DNA of 23,846 nucleotides from Scleroderma bovista (taxonomy: Eukaryota > Basidiomycota > Agaricomycetes > Boletales > Sclerodermataceae), in assembly GCA_037178675.1 (NCBI GenBank), contig JAYMGJ010000564.1:1-23846 (forward strand), read 5' to 3'. Position 1 is the first letter of the stretch. Each line of letters opens with the position of its first letter. Made by a program: the position numbers and the translations under genes. Positions 8,644-17,872 of the stretch are shown here, piece by piece. A model generated the notes under the pieces. The model was not told the DNA's origin. It made no database searches and saw only the letters and a program-made list of their open reading frames with translations.

Positions 8644-11600
8644 CTCCCCCCTGATTGTGCATCTCTGCAAATCATCAACTCCCCCCAGATCCACCAAGTC
8701 CCAGCATCTGACAAAACTCCCTCACCTTGGGTGTAGTCAACAGTTTGGTGAGTAGATCAGCAGCCTGTTGAGTGGTAGGGACGAAGGAAGGTGTGATAAC
8801 CTGTTCCTGGACCGCATCTCGAAGCCAGTAGTAGCAAAGATCCAGCTGTTTCATCCTGCCATGGTGTTCTGGGTTCTTGGCCACAGAAATCGCGGATTGG
8901 TTGTCAATGAGCAGAGAGGAGGCGCCAGGAAGGGGAATACCAAACTCATGCATCAGATTGCACATCTATTTGATCTCCTTGCCTGCTTGGACAGCTGCCA
9001 TGTACTCAGCTTCAGTGGTAGATAGAGCAACGTCGTTTTGCAGCTTAAAAGACCAGGAAACTACACCAGTACCCATTTTGACCACATATCCACCAGTAGA
9101 GTGACCAGTATCCTTGCATCCACCATGATCTGCATCAGAGAACGTGATAAAGGTCTCAGGTTGCGAGGGATCAGGGGAGTAGAGGTGTTTGACAGCGAGC
9201 CAGTGGGTCTAGCCAGGATTGGAGTTGAATCTGGCCAATACTCCGACAGAATATGCGATATCTGGACGAGTAGTGGTAGCAAGATACATCAGAGCACCAA
9301 CAGCAGACAGATAAGGAGTCTGACGCATAGTTGCAGCTTCCTGAGCATTCTGGGGGCTCTGAGTGCGAGACAGACGAAGGCCAGGTTCCATTGGAGTGGA
9401 GATGGGTTTGCAGTCAGCCATACCAAACCGATCAAGGATATCAAGGCAATACTGCCTTTGGGAGAGTGAGATAGAGCGCTTGGGACGATCCCTGTCGATT
9501 TTGATGCCTAGAAGCTGAGTAGTAGGCCCCAGATCGCGGATTTTGAAGTGCTGGCTCAGTTGGGCGATGAAAGACTGGATGGCAGGTTCAGATTGCGAGG
9601 CTAGAGTCATATCATCGTCAAAGACAGGGAGAATGATAGTTACACCATCCTTGGAGTAGATATAGATGCTGGCATCAGAGCACGTCTGTCTGAAGTCAAG
9701 GGACTCGAGTACAGAGCGCATTTGCTACCATAGATAGCCTTCTGATGCAGACACACCTTGTCCTTGGGATCTCCCCCCACAAATCCTTCTGGTTGCGCCA
9801 TATACACCTCACAGTCCATTTCCCCATTGAGGTAGGCATGAGAGACGTCGAGGGAGTGCAGGTAGAGGTCCTGGAGTGCAACAAGTGCGAGGATAACCCG
9901 TATGGAGGAAAGGCGAACAGTAGGAGCGAAGACTTCGAGGGAATCGAATCCAGGACGCTGGTTGTAGCCCTTGGCCACCAATCGAGCCTTGTAGCGATCT
10001 ACAGAGCCATCTGCGTTGCGCTTCACCTTAAATACCCACTTTGAACTGATCACCTTACTCCCAGCAGGTCTAGGAACAAGGGTCCAAGTACCATTTGACT
10101 GGTGAGCAGCCAGCTCCTCCAAAGCGGCCTGTCTCCACTTCTCAGCATCAGGACGAGTAAGAGCCTCTGCAAATGTGAGTGGCTCATCAGGGAGAGATGC
10201 AGACATAGCCAATTCATCATCACTGTCCTCCATCTCATCTGGTTCATCGAGCTGTGCAGGGGAGAGCTTCCACCACTCTCTAGGCTTCTGTCTGTTGCGC
10301 ATAGGCAGTCTGGCACCGATTCCGATGGGACTAGGAGGACTGGGACGTGGTTCTGGGGATAGAGTGCGCACAGGAGGCGCAGGAGGTTCATCTGGAATAG
10401 CAGGAGGTTCTGGATTAGCAGGTAAAGGTATAGGCTCCCCCCCCCCATGATCCAGTACCTCATTGCAATCGCTGTCAGAGTCCAGAGTCGCACCAGGGTT
10501 GTAGTATTCAACAGGGGGCGCAGGTGGGACGAGAGCAGGAGCAGTAGGGGGAGGCTGGGAGGGTGAGGACGATCTTTTGGACATAGGGAAGTACCTTTCG
10601 TCGAAATCAGCCCTTTCAGAGATTAGAGTGCGCTTGGAGGTAGGATTATAGAACTTCCAGCCTTTGTAACCCTCAGGATAGCCTAGAAAGACGCATTTCT
10701 CCATGTGGGACTCCAGAGGGCGCCTCTTGTCCTTCTGCACATGCACATAGGCAGTACAGCCCCGAACTCGAAGGTGGGAGACATCAGGCTTGCACCCATG
10801 TTACAGTTCATATGGAGTAGCATCCTTGACAGCCTCAGTAGGAAACCTGTTCCAAACATGGACTAGAGAAGCAAGGCAGTCGCCCCAGAAGCCTTTGGCA
10901 AGACCAGATTCGCCCAACATTGCAGTAATGCACTCGGATAGCAGCCTATTAGCACACTCTGCCCACTCCATTCTGCTGGGGTCGATTCCTGACAGTATGC
11001 TGGCAAAGAATGCCGCATTGGGTGGTAAAATCGATGAAAGTGTTGCTCATATACTCCCCTCCCTTGTCATCGCGCAGGATCTTGATCTTTCACTCGCTTT
11101 GGTTCTCAGCAAAGGCCTTGAACGTCTTAAAGGCCTCAAAAGCTTGGGACTTTGCCTTGAGAGGGATAACCAAGCGAAATCTCGAGTAGTCGTTGATGAA
11201 AGTGATCCAGTATCGATACCCAGACATGGAGAGGTGGCCTACATCTTGGACATCACTGTGGACAAGTTCCAGAGGTCTGGAGGCGTGCCAAGAGGAGCTA
11301 GGGAAGGGTTGGCATGCATCTTACCAGCCAGGCATGGTTCACAGATAGGGTCAGGAGCTGCCTTTGAGGCTATGGCCATACCAGTGACAAGGTTGCGATG
11401 AACTAAGGTCTTCATATCAGCCAGGTGGTGGTGGGCAAGTCTCCTATGCCACAAGTCGAGGTCTAGAGGGATAGTTGTCGCTGCAGATGCAAATTCAACC
11501 AGTGGGGCGGTTTCTCCATCCAGAAAAGCGCAGTTGGTGTTCCCAATGTTTGCCACAAAGAGGGCAGGTCCAGGAGGTCGTCTGAAGGCCATTTGCGTCG

Positions 11601-11785
11601 CATTGATGCTTACAAGGAAGCCCTTACTTCGACACAAGTATAGCACAGAGAGTAAATCATTCCTCAAGTCAGGGACATGTAGGACGTTGGTAAACTTGAC
11701 AGGGCACTGCTTCCTTCCTCCAATAACCGGTACAAACACCACAGACCCCACCCCAGCACAATAGACAATTTTATTGTCTGCCAAC
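8644..11785 (-). pseudogene. Element C copia Pol (protease end to RNase H), decayed
   Basis: Minus-strand copia Pol close in sequence to element A. Going down from 11785: post-protease region (VLHVPDLRNDLLSVLY), integrase zinc finger (LWHRRLAHHHL ... CEPCLAGK), disrupted integrase core (about 10800-11250), linker with a Pro-rich stretch (~10500-10600), RT (SSKWVFKVKRNADGS), an RT active site changed to FDDD (near 9615), and RNase H ending LGLGGSGGS at 8675. Damage includes Trp-to-stop changes (tgg to tag or taa near 8966, 9212 and 10800), a ~30 base loss in RT near 9722, a ~36-39 base loss near 9190, and frameshifts between 10750 and 11240. The polypurine tract CAGGGGGGAG follows at 8644-8653. 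Its 5' part continues beyond the solo LTR at 11786-12064. Confidence 0.88.
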
Positions 11786-12064
11786 TGTTCAAATAATCCA
11801 CAAAAGAGCACTCTAGTGCCCAGTGTCAGAGACTGAATTGAGAGGATAGCTACAGGATACAGACCTAGTGCCCAGTGTCAGAGACTGAAGAGAAGAGACT
11901 CTGGGCACAAAAATTTCAACTATACAAACAAAGCAAACATAGAAAAACAATGTAACACAAAAGCCACAAATCACCTGATCAACCTGGAAAGGAAACAGCT
12001 GAAGTAATCACAGGAAATGCGCAACAACAACACAACAAGAGTGCACAAACACTCAATATCAACA
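11786..12064 (-). repeat. Solo copia LTR, minus strand, TSD CCAAC
   Basis: 279 bp with CCAAC on both sides (11781-11785 and 12065-12069). Removing it and one CCAAC rejoins element C between the protease and integrase parts in the same frame, at CVPVKLADNK as in element A. Its sequence is the second LTR variant throughout most of its length. Confidence 0.94.
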
Positions 12065-12069
12065 CCAAC

Positions 12070-12440
12070 TTCACAGGGACACATTTTGGAGTATAATTGT
12101 GGATCCAGTGGCGATGGGGGGTCATATGAGCAGTGGCCCCAGTGTCTGCATTCCAATGGACGTCAGCATCGAGTTGGAGTGGATACAGAGGGGAGGAGGG
12201 GTCAAAGGAACGAAGACTTGCATTTCCAGTGAATTCCATGGCCTGAGAAGCGGACTGGGAGCCAGAGGACGAGTCAGCAGGTTGCTGGGAGGAGCTTGAT
12301 GCATCAGAGGCATTGTTGGCAGTGTCACCACCCTTCTTGAAGTGTCTGCCCTTCTGTGACAAGTAATTAGACTTAGCCTTGACCAAGTTCTGGCACTTGT
12401 GAACACAATGATTCAAGTATTCGCAAAAGGAGCAGGGATG
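12070..12440 (-). pseudogene. Element C copia gag tail and protease
   Basis: Minus strand from ~12440: CCHC zinc knuckle (CSFCEYLNHCVHKC), Lys-rich and Ser/Gln-rich tail (ASDASSSSQQPADSSSGS), NASLRSFDPSSPLYPLQLDA, then the protease active site WNADTGATAHMT (DTGAT at 12132-12146) and HNYTPKCVPVKL. It is colinear with element A residues ~230-350. Its upstream end does not continue into copia gag but joins a Ty3/gypsy Gag in the same frame near 12436-12440. Confidence 0.9.
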
Positions 12441-13259
12441 CTCTAATTGATGCTCTGCATCAGCCATGGGGTTGTGAGGTCCAAAGGTACTCTGGAGCTC
12501 AGCCACAAAGTGGACCCAGCTATCCATCCAGCATGGACGGTTGGCCGGATCACCAGAGTTCAGTAGGTCCAGTTCAAACCATTCTAGGGTCATTCCTTTC
12601 AGGTATGACTGGGCGAAAGTTACCTTTGCCCTATCAAGGCGGAATGCCTTGGCTCGATCCTGGAAGCAGAGCTCACACTGGACCAAGAAGGTCCTGAGCT
12701 TTTTGGGGTCTGTGCCGTCGAAGGTGTCCAGTTCACAGACTTTGGCACAGGAGGAAGAGGAGTCGTTGGTCCAGCAAGAGGAGCGGGAGAGGCGGTTGAC
12801 AGCGATGGCAAGGTTGTGGAAAACAGCTAGACTAGGATCTAGTTCATCCGTGGCATCAACGAAGTTGTTGTTGTTGTTGTTGTCATCATTGTCGTCATCT
12901 CCAGGGTTGTCTGGATCATCTCTGGGACCATCCTCAGGGCCAAACCATTGGTATCAACTGGGGTTGCGATATTCTGGAGTGGAGTCATGATGATAAGGAA
13001 AGTCGTCACTGGGAGCGGATCCATGGTGACCAGGGTCTACAGAACCACAAAGGCTCTGAGATGCAGCGTCGCGATGCGGAGTCATCAACACTGCCGGACT
13101 TCGAGCTGTGAAGCTCCTAAATTGGCTTACAGAAGCCAGAGGTTGCCTGCAGTTAGACAGGGCTTGTTGGGCGGTGGAGAGGTGGAGATCATCCACTGCA
13201 CCTGCTTCTTCAGCAAGTGCCACCACAGTACAAGTGCGAGAGCGCATAGTCATGGTCAT
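12441..13259 (-). pseudogene. Ty3/gypsy Gag, fused in frame to copia element C
   Basis: Minus-strand frame whose best start is one of the ATGs at 13259-13247 (MTMTMRSRT). It contains an acidic/Asn-rich stretch (GDDDNDDNNNNNN near 12860-12900) and the retrotransposon-Gag domain of fungal gypsy elements: TFDGTDPKKLRTFLVQCEL, AKVTFAQSYLKGMTLEWFE, W..SWVHFVAELQSTFGPHNP, DAEHQLEH. The usual C-terminal half of Gag after DAE.QL is replaced by the copia zinc knuckle with no frame change. One in-frame TGA lies at 12954-12956. The same frame runs from 13310 through 12065 and, after removal of the solo LTR and one TSD, on to about 11239. Gag would form the particle shell. Here it is non-functional at least because of the stop. 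Confidence 0.85.
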
Positions 13260-13310
13260 AAGGAAATGGAATTGGATATGCATATGAGGTTTGGGACAGT
13301 GAACCCACAC

Positions 13311-14500
13311 AAGTGCGAGTCTGAAATACTGTCAAGTCCAGGTCCACTCCGGTAGGAGGTCTGGTCAAGTCTGGACAGAAGCAGATGAAGGGGAGGGCAG
13401 ATGGTGGACAAGAGATTAGTCTGGCCGGAGTTGGTGACCGATTGGATTCAACAACTAAGGACAATGAGCATTGATCCCTTGTGTAGGTTCCGGTCAGGCA
13501 GAGGTGGAGATGGAGACAGATGGAAGCAGGAGGAATGACTATGGTTGATTTCAGACTGGAGAATACAGGATAATCTACAGAGTACTTATACTAAGTGAAA
13601 ACTAGGGATGAGTATATACAGTGACAAGTAAACAGCCTAAAAGGTGGACAAGGGATAACCGGAGAAAGTACTAGGTCAGGTCCGATGAAAATAAAGTCAG
13701 GACCGGTGAAAATAAACTAGGTCCGGTGAAAATGATACAAGGTGCAGGATATATCGAGAACACAGAGAACTCACGAACAGGCAGGGTAGATGGGGAAGTG
13801 TGGTAAGGACTGGAAGCAGACTAGACCAAGGGTCGTAGTTAGCAGAAGCATATCTGCACGACTGTGACCGGAGTAAGTGACGAGCGACCGGAGTTGAGCT
13901 GTAGGGCTGCAATGCGACCGGAGTAACCGGATAAGATCCGGAGTTGGACATGGTTGTAACAGGGACCAGAGGAAGTGCAAGAGCAGAGGGAGTGCACAGG
14001 TGGAGGAAGGGTGGAGTAGCCGGAGGAAGGTCCGGAGTTGGACATGGAAATGTCCAAGGCCATTGGACCTATCAGGGGAAGCGGAGCAGAACAGGAGCAG
14101 ACCTGAGCCGGAGTTGGATGTACCAGCTGGAGTTGGGCTAGGTTGCAGACCAGACAAGGGGAGTGGCCGGACTGAAACCAGAGTAGCAACAAGTGGTAGG
14201 TACAGGTTTGACATGGCAGAGTTAGACTGCAGATGTGTCTAGAGGAAGACAGGGGTTAGTCCTGAGGTGGAGATGGATGTAGTGACCAGAGTTGAGCTGG
14301 AGTGCAGCTATGGGGCTGGAGATGGCCAGACTAGATCCGGAGTTGCATCTATGCCTAAGGAGAGGTCAGGCAGGCCAGGGTTAGACCAGAGTTGCAACTG
14401 GGAAAAGTATGGATATGACAGACCAGCGCGACTGGGTCTGGCCAACTCAATGGCCCAGCCACTGAGAAGCCACCCATGGCAGCCTTGATCTCCTTGGTGC
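13311..14500. other. Non-coding, motif-rich region upstream of the gypsy Gag
   Basis: About 1.2 kb of GA-rich (plus strand) sequence with the motif ACCGGAGT / CCGGAGTTG or variants recurring irregularly (for example near 13424, 13867, 13887, 13914, 13938, 14032, 14110, 14339). Open frames exist on both strands but none resembles a known protein. Position and orientation suggest the leader or LTR side of the gypsy part of element C. No clear LTR boundary or primer site could be placed. Confidence 0.4.
13675..13737. repeat. Three short tandem copies, GTCAGGWCCGRTGAAAATAAA type
   Basis: Three adjoining 18-24 base copies: from 13675, 13696 and 13720, each with GG[AT]CCG[AG]TGAAAAT. They are slightly diverged and lie in the gypsy-side leader. 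Confidence 0.7.
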
Positions 14501-14751
14501 TTGCGGCATTCGCGACCACCTTCCTTGTCCTCTTTCTCTTTTCACCTCCTCAACATGATGATCCTTGACTGTTACAACATGACATCAATGGTGATGGGCA
14601 CAGATGTCAGTTTTTTCAGGCAAGTACCTTCTGCACATGTGCTGACTGACACTGACATGCTCCCTTTACATGTGTGATATACTCCTGCACTGTATATAGT
14701 GAGTAGTAACTACAATTTGTCATGTTGTGTCCCCTTGAGCGATGTATATAT
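14501..14751. other. Unassigned sequence left of a solo LTR
   Basis: No gene seen. Without the LTR inserted at 14752 this stretch is continuous with the protease fragment at 15030. The last ~70 bases can be read in the same frame (SCCVPLSDVYICSC), so some of it may be gag of that fragment. Further left a stop is met. Confidence 0.35.
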
Positions 14752-15029
14752 TGTTCAAATAAACCACAAAGGAGGACACTTGTGCCCAGTGTCAGAGACT
14801 AAATTATGAGGAGAGCTACAGATTACAGACCTTGTGCCCAGTGTCAGAGACTGAAGAGAAAGGACTCTGGGCACGAAAATTTCAACTACACAAACAAAGC
14901 AAACAAGGAAAAACAGTGTAACACAAAAGCCACAAATCACCTGATCAACCTGGAAAGGAAACACCTCAAGTAATCACTGCAAATGCGCCACACAACACCA
15001 CAAGAGTGCACAAACACTCAATATCAACA
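14752..15029 (-). repeat. Solo copia LTR, minus strand, TSD TATAT
   Basis: 278 bp, element A variant at nearly all diagnostic sites. TATAT stands at 14747-14751 and 15030-15034. It splits a copia gag/protease remnant. Confidence 0.92.
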
Positions 15030-15239
15030 TATATCTGTTCATGTTTGCATGAAAATGATGAATGGTGTGCTGGCTGTAAGGGAAAAATGGTTCATGATAG
15101 CAAACTATCTGGTGCTTTCTGGCTACTGGACTCAGGTTCATCCTGCCACTTTACTGGTGACATAGGCGACTTCACCTCCTACAATGTGCTAAAGCAAGTG
15201 CACTATGCCAAAACAGCTGTTTTATTATATAAGCAATGA
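15030..15239 (+). pseudogene. Copia-type aspartic protease fragment from another element
   Basis: A plus-strand frame reads CSCLHENDEWCAGCKGK, then FWLLDSGSSCHFTGD and IGDFTSYNVLKQVHYA before a stop at 15237. W.LDSG(A/S)S.H(F/M)T is the active-site signature of Ty1/copia proteases. The wording differs from the DTGATAHMT of elements A and C, so this is a third, distant copia lineage. Nothing of integrase or RT follows. Confidence 0.7.
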
Positions 15240-15483
15240 ACACTGTTTATATACAACAAATAGTGTGACACGTGACTGTGACATGTAACATCTACTCTAA
15301 AGAGGACTATTACTAAGTCTACAATAATATGGGTTGCAGTCTTGTGCACACTTCATCGACGGTTTACACTGGGTGCATGTGCAACTTCAACAGTAAGTAT
15401 CAATATAATATTATCCAACAATAACTCACATTCATGCCGCAGCCCATTGTACCTTCCATTGTAGACATCCATCCTGGCCATAC

Positions 15484-15658
15484 TGTTAAAAGTAATGTGA
15501 CCAGACAGGGAATTGAACCCTAGACCTCCTAGGTCTATACCAGGTGCTCTAACCACTGAGCTATATGGTCAAGGGTACATGGCTTACTTGGGGGGGTTTA
15601 ACCCAAGTACTAGCTTGAGAACTAGTGAGGTGAGGTGCTGAGACTACACCACTCAACA
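15484..15658 (-). repeat. TRIM LTR (3' copy in element orientation)
   Basis: 175 bp. On the minus strand: TGTTGAGTGG start, two small hairpins (ACTAGT/ACTAGT near 15611-15628, ACTTGGG/CCCAAGT near 15586-15608), then the tRNA-like sequence, then ATTACTTTTAACA. It shares the TGTTGA start with the copia LTR of element A. Confidence 0.9.
15499..15570 (-). ncRNA. tRNA-like sequence with Pol III A and B boxes (LTR copy 1)
   Basis: 72 nt on the minus strand fold as a tRNA cloverleaf: acceptor GACCATA/TCTGGTC (6 of 7 pairs), D arm GCTC-AGTGGTTA-GAGC, anticodon arm CCTGG-TATAGAC-CTAGG, variable loop AGGTC, T arm TAGGG-TTCAATT-CCCTG. The A box TAGCTCAGTGG and B box GGTTCAATTCC fit the Pol III consensus at every position. 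TTTT (15487-15490 complement) follows eight bases downstream. Position 33 is A, not the universal U, so it is unlikely to be a translating tRNA. The triplet in the anticodon place is TAG. A Pol III promoter of tRNA origin, as in SINEs, is the best reading. Confidence 0.8.
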
Positions 15659-15668
15659 GCCTCCCCTA
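15659..15668 (-). other. Polypurine tract of the TRIM
   Basis: On the minus strand TAGGGGAGGC lies directly before the 3' LTR, comparable to AGGGGGAAG in element A. Confidence 0.7.
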
Positions 15669-15829
15669 ATCTAGCACATCACTATTACAAAGTGCAGGCG
15701 TGGGAATCCATTGCCTAATCGGGTCCATTGCCTTGATGGTAGGGCTTACTAACCCCATGCGGGTTGCCTTCCTTTTAAAGGGCTTACTAGGACACTGGGA
15801 CTTATCAGGAACATCACCACTTTAGCACA

Positions 15830-15843
15830 CAGGGCTCATAACC
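15830..15843 (-). other. Primer binding site of the TRIM, half-tRNA-iMet type
   Basis: On the minus strand GGTTATGAGCCCTG abuts the 5' LTR. It is identical in sequence and position to the first 14 bases after the element A 5' LTR and pairs with the anticodon arm of initiator Met tRNA. Confidence 0.85.
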
Positions 15844-16018
15844 TGTTAAAAGTAATGTGACCAGACAGGGAATTGAACCCTAGACCTCCTAGGTCTATAC
15901 CAGGTGCTCTAACCACTGAGCTATATGGTCAAGGGTACATGGCTTACTTGGGGGGGTTTAACCCAAGTACTAGCTTGAGAACTAGTGAGGTGAGGTGCTG
16001 AGACTACACCACTCAACA
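15844..16018 (-). repeat. TRIM LTR (5' copy in element orientation)
   Basis: By eye identical to 15484-15658 over all 175 bases. Confidence 0.9.
15859..15930 (-). ncRNA. tRNA-like sequence with Pol III A and B boxes (LTR copy 2)
   Basis: Second copy of the 72 nt tRNA-like sequence, identical to 15499-15570. Transcription from this copy would start near the LTR 5' part and meet TTTT at the LTR end before entering the internal region. Confidence 0.8.
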
Positions 16019-16189
16019 CATACTGTAGACCAAATGCCACCATTCCTGTGAGTTTACCATATTCAATCCAAAGGCAAACTTACCCTCTGCAACATTTGGA
16101 CAGGTCACCCCATCCGATTCAGTTTCCCATGCCTTTCCTTTCAAATCAGCAAGGTGACAATTGGTCTTAACTCTCTTACAGCGTCTGGA

Positions 16190-16765
16190 TTGTCTGGAAT
16201 CAGACAGTTAAGATAGATAAGTCAGATAAGTCAGTCAAGCCATTCCAGACCATCAGACCAGGGTGTCTGAAAGATGGCCAGACCACCAGACCAGTCAGAC
16301 CAGTCAGACCAGCCAGACCAGCCAGCCTGTCAGACAATCAGACAGTCCAGACCACTCCAGACCAGTCAGACCACCCAGACAGTTAAGACAATCCAGACCA
16401 CTCAGACCACTCAGACCACTCAGGCAGTAAGTCAGTCAGTCAGTTAAGACCATCCAGACCTGTCAGACCTGTCAGACCACCCAGACTGTAAGTCAGTCAG
16501 ACAGTCAAGACCATCCAGACCACCCAGACCACCCAGCCTAATCAGATCACCCAGACAGTGAGTTGGTCAGACAGTTAAGACAATCCAGACCAACCAGACC
16601 AGTCAGGCCCTCAGACAAGTCACATTAGTAAGACTGGCCAGAGTGGCCAGACAATTCAGAGACTCAGACCAGTTAGACCAATTAGACTAGCAAGATTAGC
16701 CAGACCAATGACACTAATTGGACCAGTAAGACCAGTCAGATAAGTCAGACTGGCCAGGCCATTAG
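16190..16765. repeat. CAGACC-type degenerate satellite
   Basis: About 575 bp built of ~10 base units CAGACCANYC / CAGACAGTYA with many variants. A longer period of about 61-69 bases is visible from recurring (CAGTTAAGACMATCCAGACC) starts near 16378, 16441, 16502 and 16571. No gene. Similar CAGAC phrases begin already in the reading frame at 16181. Confidence 0.8.
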
Positions 16766-16795
16766 CTCTATCCATCCATATTCTTTTGACACTTA

Positions 16796-16909
16796 AGAGC
16801 TAGTTCAGGTGTGGAGTCACAGTGAAAACCTCGGTGAAAAACCACAACAAAAAACCACAGTGTGCATGACATAAGCTGCAGTGTTCTAGTGGAGTTTTAA
16901 CTCTGATCT
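16796..16909 (+). repeat. Left terminal inverted repeat of the Harbinger element
   Basis: Complementary to 22034-22145. The outer end AGAGCTAGTTCAGGTG compares with AGTTAGTTCGGGTG on the other side, so the exact first base is uncertain by two positions. Confidence 0.88.
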
Positions 16910-16942
16910 GCTCACCACCACCTGAAGCGCATCAGCATCATT

Positions 16943-17788
16943 ATGGTTCATAAATCCTCCAAGAGCAAATCGGACACTTCAATCCCTCAAGTATCATGGT
17001 CAGCTGTGGATACCTATATACTTCTTGATCTGGTTGTTGCCCACAAACCTTCTGCTGGTGATAGCCTCAATTTCAAAGTGGTGTTCTGGAATACCATTGC
17101 TACTCAGCTCCCCAACCCTGTCAAAGGGGGACCCAAGACTTCTAGAGTATGCAAAGAGAAGTGGCAAAGAGTGCGTAGTTTTCAGTAAGTTTATTAATGG
17201 AATAGGCTGATATGATAGCCAGATGAGAAAGACATACAAGGTTGTCGATCGTATTGTCAACACATCTGGATTCACATATTCGCTTGAGTTAGGGGCTAAC
17301 ATTGGGCTTGAAAGTCAGGGGATATGGGACAACTTTGGTAAGGTACACTCTATGCAATAACAAGTAACGCATCCTGGCACTAATGGCAATATCTATAGAA
17401 ATACAAGGATGCAATGCCTTTCAAAACCAAGGGCTGGCCATACTACAATAGGATGAAACAACTCATGCCCTCCAAGGGCAAGGGTTTGAACCACTTTTCT
17501 GCATTAAGCATTGATGAGCCATGGTCTTCCAGAGACACTACGCTCAGTGTTTCCACTAGTGAGAGTGAAGGTGGAGAGGGAAGTGGCAGTACTGTTGGGG
17601 TCCCCTCCACCCCTACAGACATTCCTACAGACATTCCTGGTGTTCCACCCACATCTTCTGCATCTTCTGCAGTACAGGAGGCACCAGCTCAAGACGGTGT
17701 TTCAAGAACCAACAACGATGTGGAGATGACCTCTCCCCAACAAGCGCATCCACCATCTATGTCCCATGCATCTATTGTATTTGTGTGA
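16943..17788 (+). CDS. Myb/SANT-like DNA-binding protein of the Harbinger element
   Basis: Three exons, 16943-17170, 17223-17342 and 17399-17788, give an uninterrupted 245-residue protein. Intron 1 (52 bp) has GTGCGT...CCAG and intron 2 (56 bp) has GTACAC...ATAG. These sites keep the frame exactly and join conserved blocks. Exons 1-2 carry the Myb/SANT-like domain (SWSAVDTYILLDLVVAHK, FWNTIATQLP, SRVCKEKWQRMRKTYKVV), followed by GIWDNFGKKYKDAMPFKTKGW, typical of fungal Harbinger Myb proteins. The last ~110 residues are a low-complexity Ser/Thr/Pro tail. Known role in the superfamily: binds the element ends and helps carry the transposase to the nucleus. The ATG lies 33 bases inside the left inverted repeat. 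No stop or shift is seen, unlike the transposase. Confidence 0.8.
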
Positions 17789-17872
17789 TGTGAATGTTAT
17801 GAGAATTTGAGCTGTGCTACTGCAACAGCTGTGTACAGATGTTCGTTAAACTACTGGGTCACCCCTCCGCAA

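Larger units (their letters stand above)
15484..16018 (-). mobile_element. TRIM: miniature LTR retrotransposon with tRNA-like LTRs
   Basis: 535 bp: two identical 175 bp direct repeats (15484-15658 and 15844-16018) around a 185 bp internal part, flanked by CATAC at 15479-15483 and 16019-16023. The repeats have TGTT...AACA ends like LTRs. Orientation is minus: reading down from 16018 the first LTR is followed directly by GGTTATGAGCCCTG, the same half-tRNA-iMet primer site that follows the element A LTR, and the internal part ends with purine-rich TTAGGGGAGGC before the second LTR. No coding capacity. It therefore has every cis signal for reverse transcription and no protein, the definition of a TRIM. 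Identical LTRs indicate recent transposition. Confidence 0.92.
15353..16206 (-). pseudogene. Unrecognised minus-strand reading frame split by the TRIM
   Basis: Removing the TRIM (15484-16018) and one CATAC gives an open minus-strand frame of about 100 codons from ~16206 to the stop at 15353-15355. Visible pieces are KTNCHLADLKGKAWETESDG, VTCPNVAEG, QEWWHLVYSMARMDVYNGRY and NGLRHECELLLDN. A GTAAGT at the GK position and a later CACAG could also mark a 38 base intron, which would change the downstream frame. I do not recognise the family. It may be an exon of a host gene or of another transposon. The right end runs into the CAGACC satellite. Confidence 0.35.

Noticed and set aside
13697..14214. 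Overlapping minus-strand frames rich in Leu/Ser/Pro
   Set aside because: They follow from low-complexity CCGGAGTTG-type repeats; several frames are open at once and none has a domain.
15499..15570. A functional tRNA gene with anticodon TAG
   Set aside because: Position 33 is A instead of U, one acceptor pair is mismatched, and the sequence is part of a transposable LTR present in two identical copies.
16190..16765. CRISPR-like array
   Set aside because: Units are ~10 bases, degenerate and without unique spacers, in an evidently eukaryotic setting.
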